From assembly GCA_014905825.1 (NCBI GenBank), contig JACGCN010000032.1, forward strand, positions 62,001 through 126,000: 64,000 nucleotides of DNA, in the 5' to 3' direction. The stretch comes from Lyophyllum atratum. Its lineage: Eukaryota > Basidiomycota > Agaricomycetes > Agaricales > Lyophyllaceae. Shown here one piece after another: positions 46,754-58,481 of the stretch (position 1 is its first letter; every line of letters begins with the position of its first letter). A program made the position numbers and the translations under genes. The notes below the pieces were generated by a model. That model saw nothing but the letters and a program-made list of their open reading frames with translations. It had not been told where the DNA came from and made no database searches.

Positions 46754-47337
46754 ATGAAATTCTCCACCGTTTTTGCCGTTGTCGCTGCTGCTGCCGTCTC
46801 CGTTGGTGCCGTCCCCACGGAGACCAACGCTGACCGTCTTTCTCGGGGTCTTCCTCCTCTTCCTCCTGTCCGTAGGGCCCCAACACCCGCTGGTGGTTAG
46901 TAACACGGCCTGTCATCCTATGCCGATGCTGAAACGCGTCCCCTACAGTCGCCAGGCGAGGGACACCCTCTGGTACCCCCAACCAGTGCAACACCGGACC
47001 CGTCCAGTGCTGCAACAGTGTTACCCAAGCCAACAACCCCGTCGCGGCACTCCTCATTGGTCTCCTTGGCATTGTCGTTGGGCCTACCGTCGCTGTTGGC
47101 CTGACGTGCTCTCCTCTTTCTATCATCGGGATTGGTGGCAACTCTTGGTGAGCGTCCTGGCCTCTTCTTACATTGCCACGTCGATTTATAATTATCCTCT
47201 AGCACTTCCCAACCCGTCTGCTGCACGAACAACAGCTTCAACGGTCTTATTGCCATTGGTTGCTCACCTAGTGCGTTTACTTGACATTGACGCGTGTTGA
47301 ATGTCACTAACTTTTTACAGTCAACATCAACCTCTAG
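46754..47337 (+). CDS. class I hydrophobin
   Basis: A small secreted amphipathic protein that self-assembles into films on aerial hyphae and spores. The N-terminus MKFSTVFAVVAAAAVSVGA is a signal peptide. After splicing at three introns the mature part shows eight cysteines with class I spacing: C-x6-CC-x31-C-x12-C-x5-CC-x12-C-x7. Key segments are QCNTGPVQCCNSV, LTCSPLSIIGIGGNSC, PVCCTNNSFNG and the end GCSPININL. The stop is at 47335-47337. The acceptor of the first intron was taken at CCCTACAG because only this keeps the cysteine frame. The gene has its own TATA box and stands alone; hydrophobins often occur in clusters in Agaricomycetes. Confidence 0.95.
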
Positions 47338-48842
47338 ATTCTATCCCCCTCCCTGACGGACGTACGCCCATCGGACACCTGGCCTATCCCTCCCCCTACC
47401 TTGCTGTATATATCTTATTCATCTTGGTCTGTTGTTCCAGGCGTACACGCTCGTTTACTTAACTCTCTTTGATCCTTGCCTCGACACGATGCACAATCGG
47501 AATATATCCCTACGGGGCTTCTTGCTCTCCGTCGATGTTTTTTCTTGCTTTTTGCACCGAAGCCGCGAAGGTATATACGCATGGGCCCGAGCGATGCGTA
47601 CGTATACCCTGACCTTAGTGTGATATGAAATCAACGTAAGAACGGTCCGGATGAGAACAGTGTAGCCGTCCCTGCATTGAAGGTGCTTCTGACCGTTTGT
47701 CTCCGAGAGGTGATGCGCTTCCGCGAACTAAGCGGACGTCCGCCAGCACCATTTGGTCGGCCTAAGGGTGCCACAAGCCTACCACATCCTGAAGTCGCCA
47801 TATGACAGTGAGAATACCAAGCCGCGCCGAGTATTATTCAATTGAGTAGAACATAGACGAAACGGCAGATGAGTGTTGAGGATCATTACAACATAATGAG
47901 CCCGAGAGATGGAACCAAACGGGAACTAAGGAGGATTTAAGCAGTTCGTAACTGCGCAGCCTGGAGGGACAAGAACTGGGGTACCTCTGTCCGGCTCGTT
48001 CGCAACTCGGCATTGGTAAGATCAACGTAACGCACTAACAACGAAGATGATGAAAACACGGAGATGTGGGCGGCAAGAATTTGCCGTCGAACTTATCCAT
48101 GTTTGCAAGGCAGGAGATAAGAGTGGGTCTTTATGCGGAGTGCACGAATAGATAACAGCCGGCCCTTCTGAAAGTCCTGAGCCTGAGTCCTGATATCTCT
48201 CCCGAGGAGGTGGTCTTGACCAAAGTCCAGGTCCTTGTCATGCTTAGATATATAGCTGGGATAGATGCCAATGGGGCGAAAATTTGCGGAGAGTCGAGAC
48301 CGCAGTCGTATATACTCACCCAGTGCCCAACCTTCCTCGACCCAAGCGCGTCGAAGTCGTCCGCAACAAAGAATTTGGTGTTTGCCTTCCAGCACACGTC
48401 TGGACTCGATCAGAACGCTGCCACATAAGTACATGCAACGCCGAGTCGCTGTCCAACTGGCTCTCAGTACAATCAAGGTAAATAGTAAGTGCTCAGGAAA
48501 GTTGAAGGTTAGGTTAACATCCAAGGGGTGGCCTTTGCGAAACATTCGCTGTACTGCAACGGTATTTCATTGCCTAAGATGCAACTGGGATCGTTCGTTC
48601 GCGATGAATGCAGATCACCTTGAGGGGTTCAAAGCCTACCGCAGCGGACTGCAGGCATCGTCGAGCTCATCAAGGCAGCGATGAAAGACTGATTTTGAAT
48701 ATCAAGTCCCGCCGGGATTGGCCGTGATGCAAACAAACCTTATTTTCAAGACTAGCAAGCCACCACGGCGATAGCCGAATACACCGAATTCTCTCCAACA
48801 GTATTGAAAACAGAGGCAACCAAGAGCTCGTCGACCCACACA
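47338..48842. other. intergenic or unassigned region
   Basis: About 1.5 kb. Overlapping open frames occur on both strands at 48093-48684; the minus-strand frame with KFFVADDFDALGSRKVGHW (about 48370) looks most protein-like, but I cannot build or name a gene. The right end is the eL27 promoter. Confidence 0.35.
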
Positions 48843-49466
48843 ATGGTAAAAGGTATGCCGCTTGAAGATTGTATGCCTTGTCATCGTCACTAACATCGAT
48901 CTCAGTATACAAGCCCGGCAAGGTACATAAATCGCGCTGTCAAACACGTCCCGCAGACTAAACTTTAAGTCCAGGTCGCAATTGTGCTCCAAGGCCGTCA
49001 AGCCGGCAAGAAGGTCGTTGTCATTAAGCAGGTTGACGAAGGCACTAAGGATCGGCCATACCCTCATGCTGTGGTTGCTGGGGTCGAGAGGTACCCCCGG
49101 AAGGTGACGAGGCGTATGGGGCAGAAAAAGTTGGCACTACGGAGCAAAGTGAAGCCTTTCATCAAGGTGCGTATACTTGTCTTACACTGCGGCTAATATC
49201 TAACGGACTGTCATGATATCAGATCGTCAACTACTCCCATCTGTTCCCGACCCGTTACGCTCTCGAGTTGGAAGGTCTGAAGGGAACTGTGGCTCATGAC
49301 ACCTTCAAGGAGCCCACACAGCGTCAGGACGCCAAGAAGACGATCAAGAAGCTGTTTGAGGAGCGCTACATTGCCGGAAAGAACAAGTGGTTCTTCACAG
49401 CGCTTAGGGTGAGTCTCCTCGTGACATCGCATTCCGATCCAAACTCAAATGTTTCTTTAGTTCTGA
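48843..49466 (+). CDS. RPL27: 60S ribosomal protein eL27
   Basis: A component of the large cytosolic ribosomal subunit. Four coding exons join in phase: MVK then VYKPGK, then [20 protein letters not shown] through [20 protein letters not shown] and KVKPFIK, then [20 protein letters not shown] to [12 protein letters not shown], and a last exon with a single Phe codon followed by TGA (49464-49466). The length of about 136 residues and the sequence match the eukaryotic family closely; FFTALRF replaces the more usual FFTPLRF. Two tiny exons, one at each end, are typical for fungal ribosomal protein genes. A high and constitutive expression level is expected. Confidence 0.96.
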
Positions 49467-50139
49467 GGGCATCTCTTTTTGTTGTTGGATATGAATCCAT
49501 AAAATCTCTGTATGCATCATGACACCCATGCCACGCCATATGCATTATTCACCAGCAACCCATGTTTGACGCGTGTCGACTGAGATACTTGGCGTCATGC
49601 GATCTGGGTAGGACTCCTGAAACCACAGAATTATTGGTGTTTCTTTCCCATGGTATTTTATAACGGGATGAATTTTAGAACTATGTTTCACCGTGCATGG
49701 CGATTCTAGTCAACTGTTGAGTGAGTCATCTGGCTGCCAGGTCACATTCACGGTTGTAAGTCACATTTTTCTACCCATTCCTTTGATTCGTGCGTTGCTG
49801 CGAGCTCCCCAGTTTGGACGAGAATATGAATGAGAAGTGGCGTGGAACCCGAGCCTTGTCGGTGCCGTGATCGAATCCTCCTCAAGTTCTTCCATAGCAT
49901 CGTTCAAGCCGAAGTATATTGTTCAAGCCAGGTCGAGTGCCTCGAATTCTACCCTACATAACGATACCTGCGGAATTGATTGATTCATGCCTTGACGTGA
50001 GCGCGTAGCCCTCAGCAACCCACCAATTCATCATATCATAGCAACATCGCGGCGACTACATGCAGCACTTATGTAGCTCTATTAGTCTCAACGGTCTCAC
50101 TAACCTTCGTAGCCCTCTTCCATCCTCCCTTCATCATCC
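49467..50139. other. intergenic region
   Basis: About 670 bp without a gene or clear repeat. It separates the eL27 gene from the carrier pseudogene. Confidence 0.45.
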
Positions 50140-51500
50140 ATGATCTCGGGCCTCGGTCTATTTGTACTCATCTAGACCGTATTGTACGGCATAGTCATCA
50201 GCCTAGCTATCACCATCCCTTGCACTGGTCTGCTGGTGCGTTGCAGGGCAAACTACAACCCTAAGGCCGTCCAACTAGACGCCGAGAATGGCACACCAGT
50301 CTATACAGGCCCAATTGTCAAGGGATACTTCACGATGATGGGCAGAGTTTACAGAATCGAGGTGTGTGGTCATATCGTCGAGCCGGAACTTTAGTACTCA
50401 CCGCGAGCCTTGGATAGGGTTGCAGCGGTCTCTGCAAGGGTACAGGTCAGTGTTTCGTTTAAATTACTCCTCGGGTCGTGGCTGACAGCAATCTTAACAG
50501 CGCCGACGTTGTTGAGGAGTTTCATCATCATCCTGTTGTCCGTTGTACTTGTCATGTATGAGGGGCCCGAATCCTGGGCGCCAGCTGGCACTCGCGACGA
50601 CCCACCGAAACTTGGAATAATGGTAAGTAATCTCAACCATCGCTTTGATCTGATGCTCAAGGATGTCTCAACAGGCATCACTCATCTATAGCACAGGGTT
50701 GATGCTCATCTCACTCCCCTCTGTGATCCTTACTAACCTGTGAGTATTCAGCATGTCAGAAACGCTCGATAACCCATAACTGTGTCTTCAGCGCCAGTAA
50801 GTACGCCTTATAAACTCGCATCCTTTAGCCTCAAGCAGAGCCTGCGCACTCGTTTGACTCCGAGCGAGCGAGCGCGTCCCCAGATGCTCTACTTAACACC
50901 TGGCCTTCTCGTTGCTGAGATCCCGCAAATCGTTATCTTAGTCCTGATCCTCGCACCTCTCCGGCGCTTCCTTCTCTCGGTGATCTTCTAACCTGATGGG
51001 CAGCTCGCCAGCGTCTCTATTCCCATGCTGGCGATCTACTTCATCGTATCATCCTCGCTACAGACACTTGCACGCCCTTAGAGCACATTACGACGAGACT
51101 CGCGATCCAGCGCAATCATACGTCCGATGATAATAAGTCGGCCACTACTAGTCAGGACGGAGCTGCCGCTACTGAAGAGCCGCCGGCGTATTCAAGTCCT
51201 GTTACGGAGACGCAGGAAGTCATTCGGTTCGTATTTCTTTCCGTTTGTACCAGGTCGTGTTTCCGTCTGGACTGATCCATTGTATAGCCTGCGCAGTGAA
51301 GCTGATCCCTATCTTGGCTTCGTTGATTGTGCGAAGCGTATGATGGCATAGGAAGGCCTCGATGCGTTGTTCCGTGCCTGGTGATTTACGACGTTTGCTC
51401 TGCTTGTGGGGGCTGCTTCATTTAAACGTTGATGGGGGATTTGCCGTTGGAAAATTACCTTGTCTCGCTGCTGTATTTTTGGGATTCCCAAGTTCTAAAA
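50140..51500 (+). pseudogene. broken copy of the mitochondrial-carrier-like gene
   Basis: This copy aligns along its whole length with the intact gene at 51761-53094: ISLAITIPCTGLLVRCRANY, KGYFTMMGRVYRIE, STPYKLASFSLKQSLRTRLT, PSERARPQMLYLTPGLLVAE and ADPYLGFVDCAKRMM correspond to equivalent parts. It carries a stop at codon 12 (TAG, 50173-50175), a TAA at 50989-50991, a frameshift near 51040-51060, and two more stops, TAG at 51349-51351 and TGA at about 51382-51384 (where the intact copy has TGG). With five separate lesions it cannot encode a carrier. Exon and intron order is still that of the intact copy, so it arose by DNA-level tandem duplication, not through RNA. Confidence 0.85.
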
Positions 51501-51760
51501 TATCACTGCGAAGGAAATTGAGTCTTCAGAACCCACTCGTCAACTGAAGTGCATATCGAGCAGCGCCCTCGTCGGTCTTAGATCTGAGCATAAGCGGCAA
51601 CCAGATACGTGGTGCCCAGATCAGTGACTCACGACTGCGCAGCGCCTATTCTGACACAGCCAACAACCTCCAGGCCCAGATCCATCAAAATCGGAGCCTT
51701 GAGACTACTTAAATGAGGTAAACATACCCCACACAGCTTTTACTCACCGTCTTTACTACC

Positions 51761-53094
51761 ATGCATCTTGGTGAACTCAACCCTGGGGCTGGTTTTTTAA
51801 TCCCTGCTCTGATCTTCAATCTTGGCCTCAGTCTTGCCATTACCATCCCTTTGGTCGGTGTACTCGTGCGTTATAGGGCGAATCATAGCCCTAAGGCTAC
51901 TATCCGACTCGAGAACGTCGAGGATGGCTCGGATACAGTGACGCAAGTTCGTACAGGCCCTGCCGTCAGCGGGTACTTTGCGATGTTGAAGAGGGTCTAT
52001 AAGCTTGAGGTATGTCAAAAAACATGTCTGTTACGCGTCATTAGCTGATACATACGCCGCGTAGGGATGGGCTGGGCTTTACAAGGGCACAAGTAAGTTT
52101 CCTGCCCTGGGTTTCGTTTATATAAAGCTAGGCTGCTAATGGTAAATCAACAGTGCCAGTGCTGTTGTTGAGTCTGTTCTTCTATCTCCTGACTGGCATC
52201 TACATCCTCGTCGATGGACGACCTGATGCGTTTCCTGGCAAGCGCCCAGGACTGAACACCGGACCATTGGTATGACAAATTGACTATGATGGTCCCATTC
52301 GAGGACTGAATGAATGACAAATAGGCAGGACTTGCGTATACTGCCGGGTCGATCCTGGTCACCCTGCCGGTCAATATTCTGACATATCGGTGAGGCCCCT
52401 GTTTTCCAACCGCGTATACTTAACAACCACCTTACCTCCCGCCGTACAGTGCAATAACGACGCCTTACAAGTTGCCTTTCTTCGGTCTGAGACAGAGCTT
52501 ACACACTTTGCTGACACCCACCGAACGTGCCCGCCCATATGTTCTCTACCTCACCCCTGGGCTGCTCGTCGCCACGGTCTTACGCTCCCTAATCTCTGTG
52601 CTAGGTGTCATGCCCCTTTTACGCCTCCTGCTTCCCGAACTTCCTAAATCGAAGGACGAAGTTGATAACATGATGATCTTCAAGTTCACAATGTATTTCA
52701 TAGCTGTTGTCGTCGCTACCATAGTACTCGTGCCCTTGGATATCATGGCGGCAAGACTGGCACTCCAGCGCAACCATGCGTCAGCAGTTCCCCAGGAGGA
52801 GGGTGTGGCCTTAGATGCACCTCCCGTATATCCAGGCGCTGCTGGGGAGGACGTCATTGGGTGTGTTCATCTTCCTATACCCTAGAGGTGTACTAACTGA
52901 TAGCGTTCTACAGTTTGCGAGACGAAGCTGATCCATACCTGAGCTTTGTTGATTGCGCGAAGAGAATGGTCACGGAAGAGGGCTGGGGAACCATGTTCCG
53001 GGCCTGGTGGATTACCTTTTTCCCTTTGCTGGCAGCGGGCATTGTTATAGCAGGGCAGAAGCAAGGCCTGCGCTTCACTGGAATTCCGATTTAG
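51761..53094 (+). CDS. atypical mitochondrial carrier (SLC25-like) membrane protein
   Basis: Exons join in phase from MHLGELNPGAGFLIPALIFN through GYFAMLKRVYKLE, VLLLSLFFYLLTGIYILVDG, TPYKLPFFGLRQSLHTLLTP and IVLVPLDIMAARLALQRNHA to DEADPYLSFVDCAKRMVTEE and GWGTMFRAWWITFFP. The PLD followed by R-L-x-L-Q, and the D-C-x-K...EEGW...RAWW stretch, are carrier-family repeat features. However, only one good PxD motif is visible, so the protein is a diverged member, as seen in Ugo1-like proteins. Several membrane helices are expected, likely in a mitochondrial membrane. It ends GLRFTGIPI at 53092-53094. A degenerate twin lies directly upstream. The substrate, if any, is unknown. Confidence 0.65.
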
Positions 53095-53161
53095 CGGTAC
53101 AACGTAATGTACATCTGAAGGAAGGGAAGGGAGGGGACTAAGAGTTTTGGAAGAGCGACGT

Positions 53162-55025
53162 CTAAGCATCGGTAGCAACGGCACTGGTATGTAGTATCTG
53201 GAATGACATTAAGTCTTGCCACCGTTGAGTGCCAAAGGACCTGTCCATGTGCAAGGGCATATGATGCACAACTCCATCCGCGTCGACATCCAGTACCAGC
53301 GCATCGAGCTTTCGCGCGGCCTTTTTCAGATTGAGGGTTATGCGCGACATCATTGTAACCTTGAAGACGACATAAGAGAAAGTAGACAAAGGTACTAGGG
53401 ATTGACTCACGGTCAGGCTAAAGTCCGAGGAGGAACGTAAGAGAACATAGTACGACAGACATTTAAAGCTTACAGTTGTTCTGTTCTGTATATGTAAGTG
53501 TTGAGTCAATCGACCTTGTACTAGTAGAAGTTTACAACGAGATCTTACTGAGCTGTAATATTCTTCACGCCAGGAGGGGCTGCGATGATCATGAAGGTCA
53601 GAATAAGTGTAATGGCGAATATAACCCTGAAAGGCATCTACTTAGCACGAAATGAAGTTCCAAGCATTGGAGATATGGCGCACGTATAGTAAATTAGTCC
53701 GTCTTCGAGAATCCGTCTCATAATGAAAGACATGTTCTTGCTGCGGTAAGCTGGAATGGTTTTGTAAAGAGTGAGACCAAGAATGATGGTGTCGTAGAGA
53801 AGAGGCATCCAGGCTGATGCTGCTGCAAGCACGCTACTATCAAATGGAAAGAACGTCAACAGAGTATCGGCTGATAGGAATATATGGCAACAAACATTTT
53901 TGTATCGAAAATCATACTGCAGGCTGGATGATATATGTATCACTTTCGTGGCACTACGCACTCTTGAAAGAGCTGCTACCCACCTCGAACACGTGAGTTC
54001 GGATTATGGACCACGGCTGCGATATATTGAGAGTTGCGAAGGTAGATAAAGCTTGTAGGACATACGTTCTCCTTTTGTCAACAGCCAGGCATTCACTGTT
54101 GTCTGGCAAAAGAGGAGGAACCCGACTCCATAGATGATTGATCGCTGCTTGTGATAAAGCGCTTGAATCCGCAGTAACATCATGATTGCTATGGAGGATT
54201 TGGTGCGACGTTTCTATAGAAGAAAGAGCCAGGATAATTACCTACAACTTCTATGGCTATCATCACTGTAGCCCCCTCGAACCTTATGAAGTGGCGACAC
54301 CTGAAAATGCCGCATTATCGACCGCAATGACCGCGTGACATATGGGTTGAATACCTCTGAAGCCCAGGTATCCGTTGAATATTCGTCTGTCAAGAAAATG
54401 CCTGGACGGAAGAACTCACCTCGTAAGTCCAGGTGGGCGACAAGTAGGCTACGGAGAGGGAGTGGGTCGCACACCAAGTATCTGTCGCATTTTGTCTTAC
54501 CGTATAAGTTGCCAACATAACCAAGTGGGGTGAAATATCGATTCTAAAAAGACTCGCTCAGTACTGCCGTGATAGTGACATGTCCGTTGGGAGCTCTCCC
54601 TAACCAGCAGGAAAAGATAGACTACTGCAGCATGATTATTAGATTCGTTAGTACCCCGTAGTGTGGCATGGAAGCTTACTCACTGGGTCCTTTCTTCCCT
54701 TTCCAGATGACTTCAACCTGCGAGTATTATGAAGAGCCGCGCCACTGAGATAATCGAACAGGCAAACCTACCTCTGTATCGAAAGTGTCGATGTGATCCC
54801 AAATCAGGATGGTGAAACTGGCGAATCCCACGTACTGGTTGAAGTTCCATGAGTCAGAACGAAAGGAGGACCTGCATATGGTCGGCGAGCTCGCTCACAT
54901 TCGTCTGCAGCCTTGAGAGTAAATCAGCGAATAGTCCAATAGATAGAATATCATGCGACTTACACCCTGAATGCGTCGTCTATTACACTCGGTAGCTGGT
55001 CGACGACTGTAGATGAGTGCGACAT
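53162..55025 (-). CDS. DUF6533 membrane protein, copy 1
   Basis: One of a local family of multi-helix membrane proteins with an N-terminal DUF6533 domain, expanded in Agaricomycetes and of unknown function. The start exon of 62 nt reads MSHSSTVVDQLPSVIDDAF. A 13-nt microexon (54899-54911) joins it to NYVGFASFTILIWDHIDTFD, the DUF6533 core, then EVEVIWKGKKGP. Later exons include YHKQRSIIYGVGFLLFCQTT, NAWLLTKGERM, ASAWMPLLYDTIILGLTLYK, MSFIMRRILEDGLIYYTC and a cytosolic tail FKVTMMSRITLNLKKAARKL. The 3' end lies near 53162, 68 bp beyond and convergent with the carrier gene. It shares exon layout with copy 2. Some internal splice sites are approximate. Confidence 0.75.
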
Positions 55026-55810
55026 TAGCGTGGCTGCATATAAGGAAGTAATATCAGTTGTGCAAGCGATGATCAGCTGTAACTCCCGTGCATGTACACT
55101 TATATATCTACGAGATGCAGGCTTCCCCATGCCGGTTTTAAATTGACTACTGAAAGGGGATTATGCGATGGAGACGAGGAGGACAACATAATCGATGGAG
55201 TGGGAAGGGGAGGATCTGAGACTCGGGTTCAAGTTGATAAAAGCGCTGTTCCATCTTTCAGATAGTGTGGAGCCAAGTGTCAACATCGAAAATGATATAT
55301 GTCCTAGATTGGAGCATAAGTAGCGCCAGAGGATGGCAGAGCTAACAGCGCCTCTTGGACATTGCAGTGATGACCATGAAGGAGCTAGTCTGACTCCAGG
55401 ATACAATGTTTAGACAGTCGTGGTATGTTTCTTGGCAGAAATTCCCTTTTTACATTACGACGACATAAACTGACGGCGCTCATCTAAGTCATCCAATAAT
55501 AGATTGGATACTCGGGCTATGCGTCCCTCCGAATCCGTGGATATCGCGAGTCAGAAAGGCCTGTTCCTGAGAGAACAGATACAAGTCAGTAGGCTGGCGA
55601 CATATTGAAAACTGGGAAGACGACGCGTACAATCGGATCATGACATGTCTCGAGGTCCGAACGATATCTTGATTCGCCAGAGCCACCCCAGCCCGCCGTA
55701 GCGTTTGATTCCAGATCTGCTGTCTTATGTTACATTTGAGTATGTGTAGACGCCGAAGTTAACGATGAGGAGGTGAGCTTATGCGGTTCCTGGCAAGTGG
55801 AAGACAAGAG
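55026..55810. repeat. duplicated upstream block of the DUF6533 genes
   Basis: Upstream sequence of copy 1 that recurs upstream of copy 2 and of the third, broken copy. Shared words are CAGGCTTCC close to the start exon, CAACATCGAAAATGAT (55281-55296 and 59570-59585), a TCCAGG-ATACA segment, and CATCCAATAATAG (55490-55502 and 58956-58968). Distances to the respective start exons agree within about 40 bp. The block holds no gene of its own and probably contains the promoter. Confidence 0.6.
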
Positions 55811-55818
55811 CATGGACA

Positions 55819-56323
55819 AGGCCCCGGGAAGCTTCACCCAAGGTCTATCCGAAAAATAAGGGTTTTTAGGGCCTCAAAATGGCCAAATCCTTGTACGAAA
55901 ATAAGGGTTTTTAGGCCGTCAGCGCAGCAAAAAATGGAAATTACTGTCCGAAAGATAACGGTTTTGGGGCTCTGATGAGGATTTTTTTCCGGATATGAGT
56001 GAGCTGATGGTGGGGTCACGGTCGGGGTTCGGGTTGAATTTTCCGACAAGTACTTGTTTTGGCAACCAATAACAAAATATCTCCCAAAAGTTGATGGTTT
56101 GATAGCCCGGCAAGCCGTCAAAGTAGTTGCAACCCTCCCAGAAATCATCCTGACGCGCTTTAAGTTTTTCTGACGCGATACAATCACGTGTGTTGCGCAC
56201 GTGCGCTAGCACGTGCGGACCCTTGTCCGAAAATAAGGGTTTTTAAGCCAAAAATATACCGGGTTTTAGGCCGATTTTGGGGTATTTTCACAGATAGACC
56301 TCTGGTAGAGCTTCCCGGGGCCT
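55819..56323. mobile_element. 505-bp MITE, probably hAT-type non-autonomous DNA transposon
   Basis: The element is bounded by imperfect terminal inverted repeats of about 31 bp. Both ends start AGGCCCCGGGAAGCT in outward-to-inward reading; the next bases, ACC..AGGTCTAT, are also shared. A perfect 8-bp direct repeat CATGGACA flanks it (55811-55818 and 56324-56331), the target duplication expected from hAT insertion. Inside lie direct subterminal repeats of the word CCGAAAATAAGGGTTTTTAGG (about 55849, 55894, 56226) and a variant near 55948. No transposase frame is present, so it must move with help from elsewhere. The intact duplication and close ends suggest a fairly young insertion. It sits between two DUF6533 genes. 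Confidence 0.85.
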
Positions 56324-56331
56324 CATGGACA

Positions 56332-56677
56332 TTGGGAGGACGAACTTGCTTCAACTTGAAAGTTGAAGGTGATGAGGGACTTACACGTGCTGTACCACGT
56401 GGGGAAACACGTCCAAGAATGGTGATATGGGGCGACGCGTCGTTGACACGTCGATGAAAGTCCTATAAGTTATTAAACAAGCTACTTGACCGAATTTTCA
56501 CCTAACTATCCGCGGTGGTACGACACCAATAGCATTGGTTGAATGGTTATATCCTTTCAGTGATCTTTTCCTCGACGTCGTTAAGATGGTAATATTACAA
56601 CAACATCCGGTGCTACACATACATAAATGCTACACAAACTATAAAGGTACCGAGTAACCGCGAAAGATCTAGCCCGG
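56332..56677. other. short intergenic stretch after the MITE
   Basis: About 350 bp between the transposon and the 3' end of DUF6533 copy 2. I see no gene here. Confidence 0.45.
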
Positions 56678-58481
56678 TCATCTATTGAACATCGCCAAGG
56701 AAGATTTCCAGCCTCGCCTCGCACGAGTGCCAGAGCGCAGATGACGCAAACCCCCGTCAGTATCCAATATCACCGTGTCACGATCTCGGGCCGCCTTCTT
56801 CAAATTGAGGGTTATACGGGACATCATTGTGACCTTGAAAGAGACAACGTCAGATGGTGTTGTTGATTGGAATAATCGACTCACAGTTATGCTGCGAGGA
56901 TGTGGATCTGATGAGCAAGCACTGGCGACATGGCGGATGTAGACAACTTACAGGAGTTCAAGCCTGTACACGTAACTGATCAGTGAAGTCCCGATGCACA
57001 AGGACAAGGTCTTACTGAGCCGTGATGTTCTTCAAGCCAGGAGGTGCTGCAACGATCATGATGGTCAGGACGAGGGTCACGATAAATATAGCACTGAAGG
57101 AGATCTCGTTAGTAGGCGTCCGCGTTCAATCACTAGCATGTGGCGCACAAATAGTAAATCAACCCATCTTCGAGAAGCCGTCTCATCACAAAAGATGTGC
57201 TCCGCCTGCGGAGTCCCGGAAGAGCCTTGTATATAGTCAGGCTAAGAACGACCGTGTCGTAGAGAAGAGGCATCCAGGCCGAAGACGATGCGATTGTGCT
57301 TCTGATAGTCGAAGAGTTGTAAGCAGAGTTAGATGATGTGAGATGTACGGCAACGAACAATGCTGGGTCGAAGATCATAGTGCAGGCTGACCAATGGCTT
57401 AGATTTAGACAGTGTCATATGTGGAAAGAACGCACCTCGTACACCAGATCCTGGATTATGTACCACGGCTAGAACAGATCCATTATTATGGAACTGGATG
57501 AGAATTTTTTCGAGCATACCTTGTCCATGTGTCAACAGCCACGCATTCATAATCAATTGGCACAGCCAAAGGAAGGTGACTATGCCTACGATCCATAGTT
57601 GCTTGTAGTAGAGTGCATGCATTCGCAATAACATCATGAGCGCTATGAAGGAGGCATGAGGCATTGTCGTGGAATAAAATATGGAATAAATACCAACGAC
57701 ATTGATGCCTATCACCGTCATCGCCCCTTCATACCTGATGAAGTGACTACACCTATAAACAAGATTCTATAAAACTGGATTACAGGAGAAGGGGTAGATG
57801 GATACCTCTGAAATGAACGAGTCATGGTTGATTCGTAAATGGGTTGTTTGACTTGTTTGATTGGATACTGGTCAGATAATACTCACCTCAAAAGTCCACA
57901 TGGGGGAAAGGTACGCTTCGGGAAGTGCGGGGCGAATTAAACTATCTATCTCGGGTTCCAATATCGACTCTTACCAAATAGATTCACCATGAAACCCAGA
58001 GGTGTGAGGTAGCGGTTCTGGAAATATTGGTTTAGAATCATCGCAGTCTTTCTCAAGGTTTCCTCTAACCAGCAAGAACAGATAGACGACTAGGCATTAT
58101 CGCGAGACTCAATGGCAAATCATCGTGTACAAGTAGATTCACTCACTGGGGCCCTTCTTGCCATTCCAAATGACTTCGACCTGTGATTACCGATGAAGAC
58201 TTGCGTTACCGAGATGATCGAACCAGTAAACTTACCTCCGTGGCGAATGTGTCGACATGGTCCCAAATTAGGATGGTAAAGCTTGCGAATCCTACATACT
58301 AGTGACGCCGTAGCTGAGAACAGCATAGAGGCCTTGGATGGACTTGAACTCACATTGGTTCGCTGACTGCCATTGAAGCATTGATCAGCGCATGAGTAGA
58401 AAATGCGAAGCGATACATCACTTACTTTTCGATCGCATCCTCTAGTACAGTCGGTAATTGTTGGGCAATTGTAGATAGCAT
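56678..58481 (-). CDS. DUF6533 membrane protein, copy 2
   Basis: Paralogue of copy 1 with the same layout. The 62-nt type start exon reads MLSTIAQQLPTVLEDAIE, followed by a 13-nt microexon (58355-58367) and NYVGFASFTILIWDHVDTFA, then EVEVIWNGKKGP. Further exons give VIGINVVGIYSIFYSTTMPH, LLRMHALYYKQLWIVGIVTF, NAWLLTHGQGMLE, SSAWMPLLYDTVVLSLTIYK, TSFVMRRLLEDGLIYYLCAT and the tail FKVTMMSRITLNLKKAARDR, stopping at 56678. Seven membrane helices are likely. All recognised exons are open, so the gene appears intact. The function is not known. It shares about 500 bp of upstream sequence with copy 1. Confidence 0.75.
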
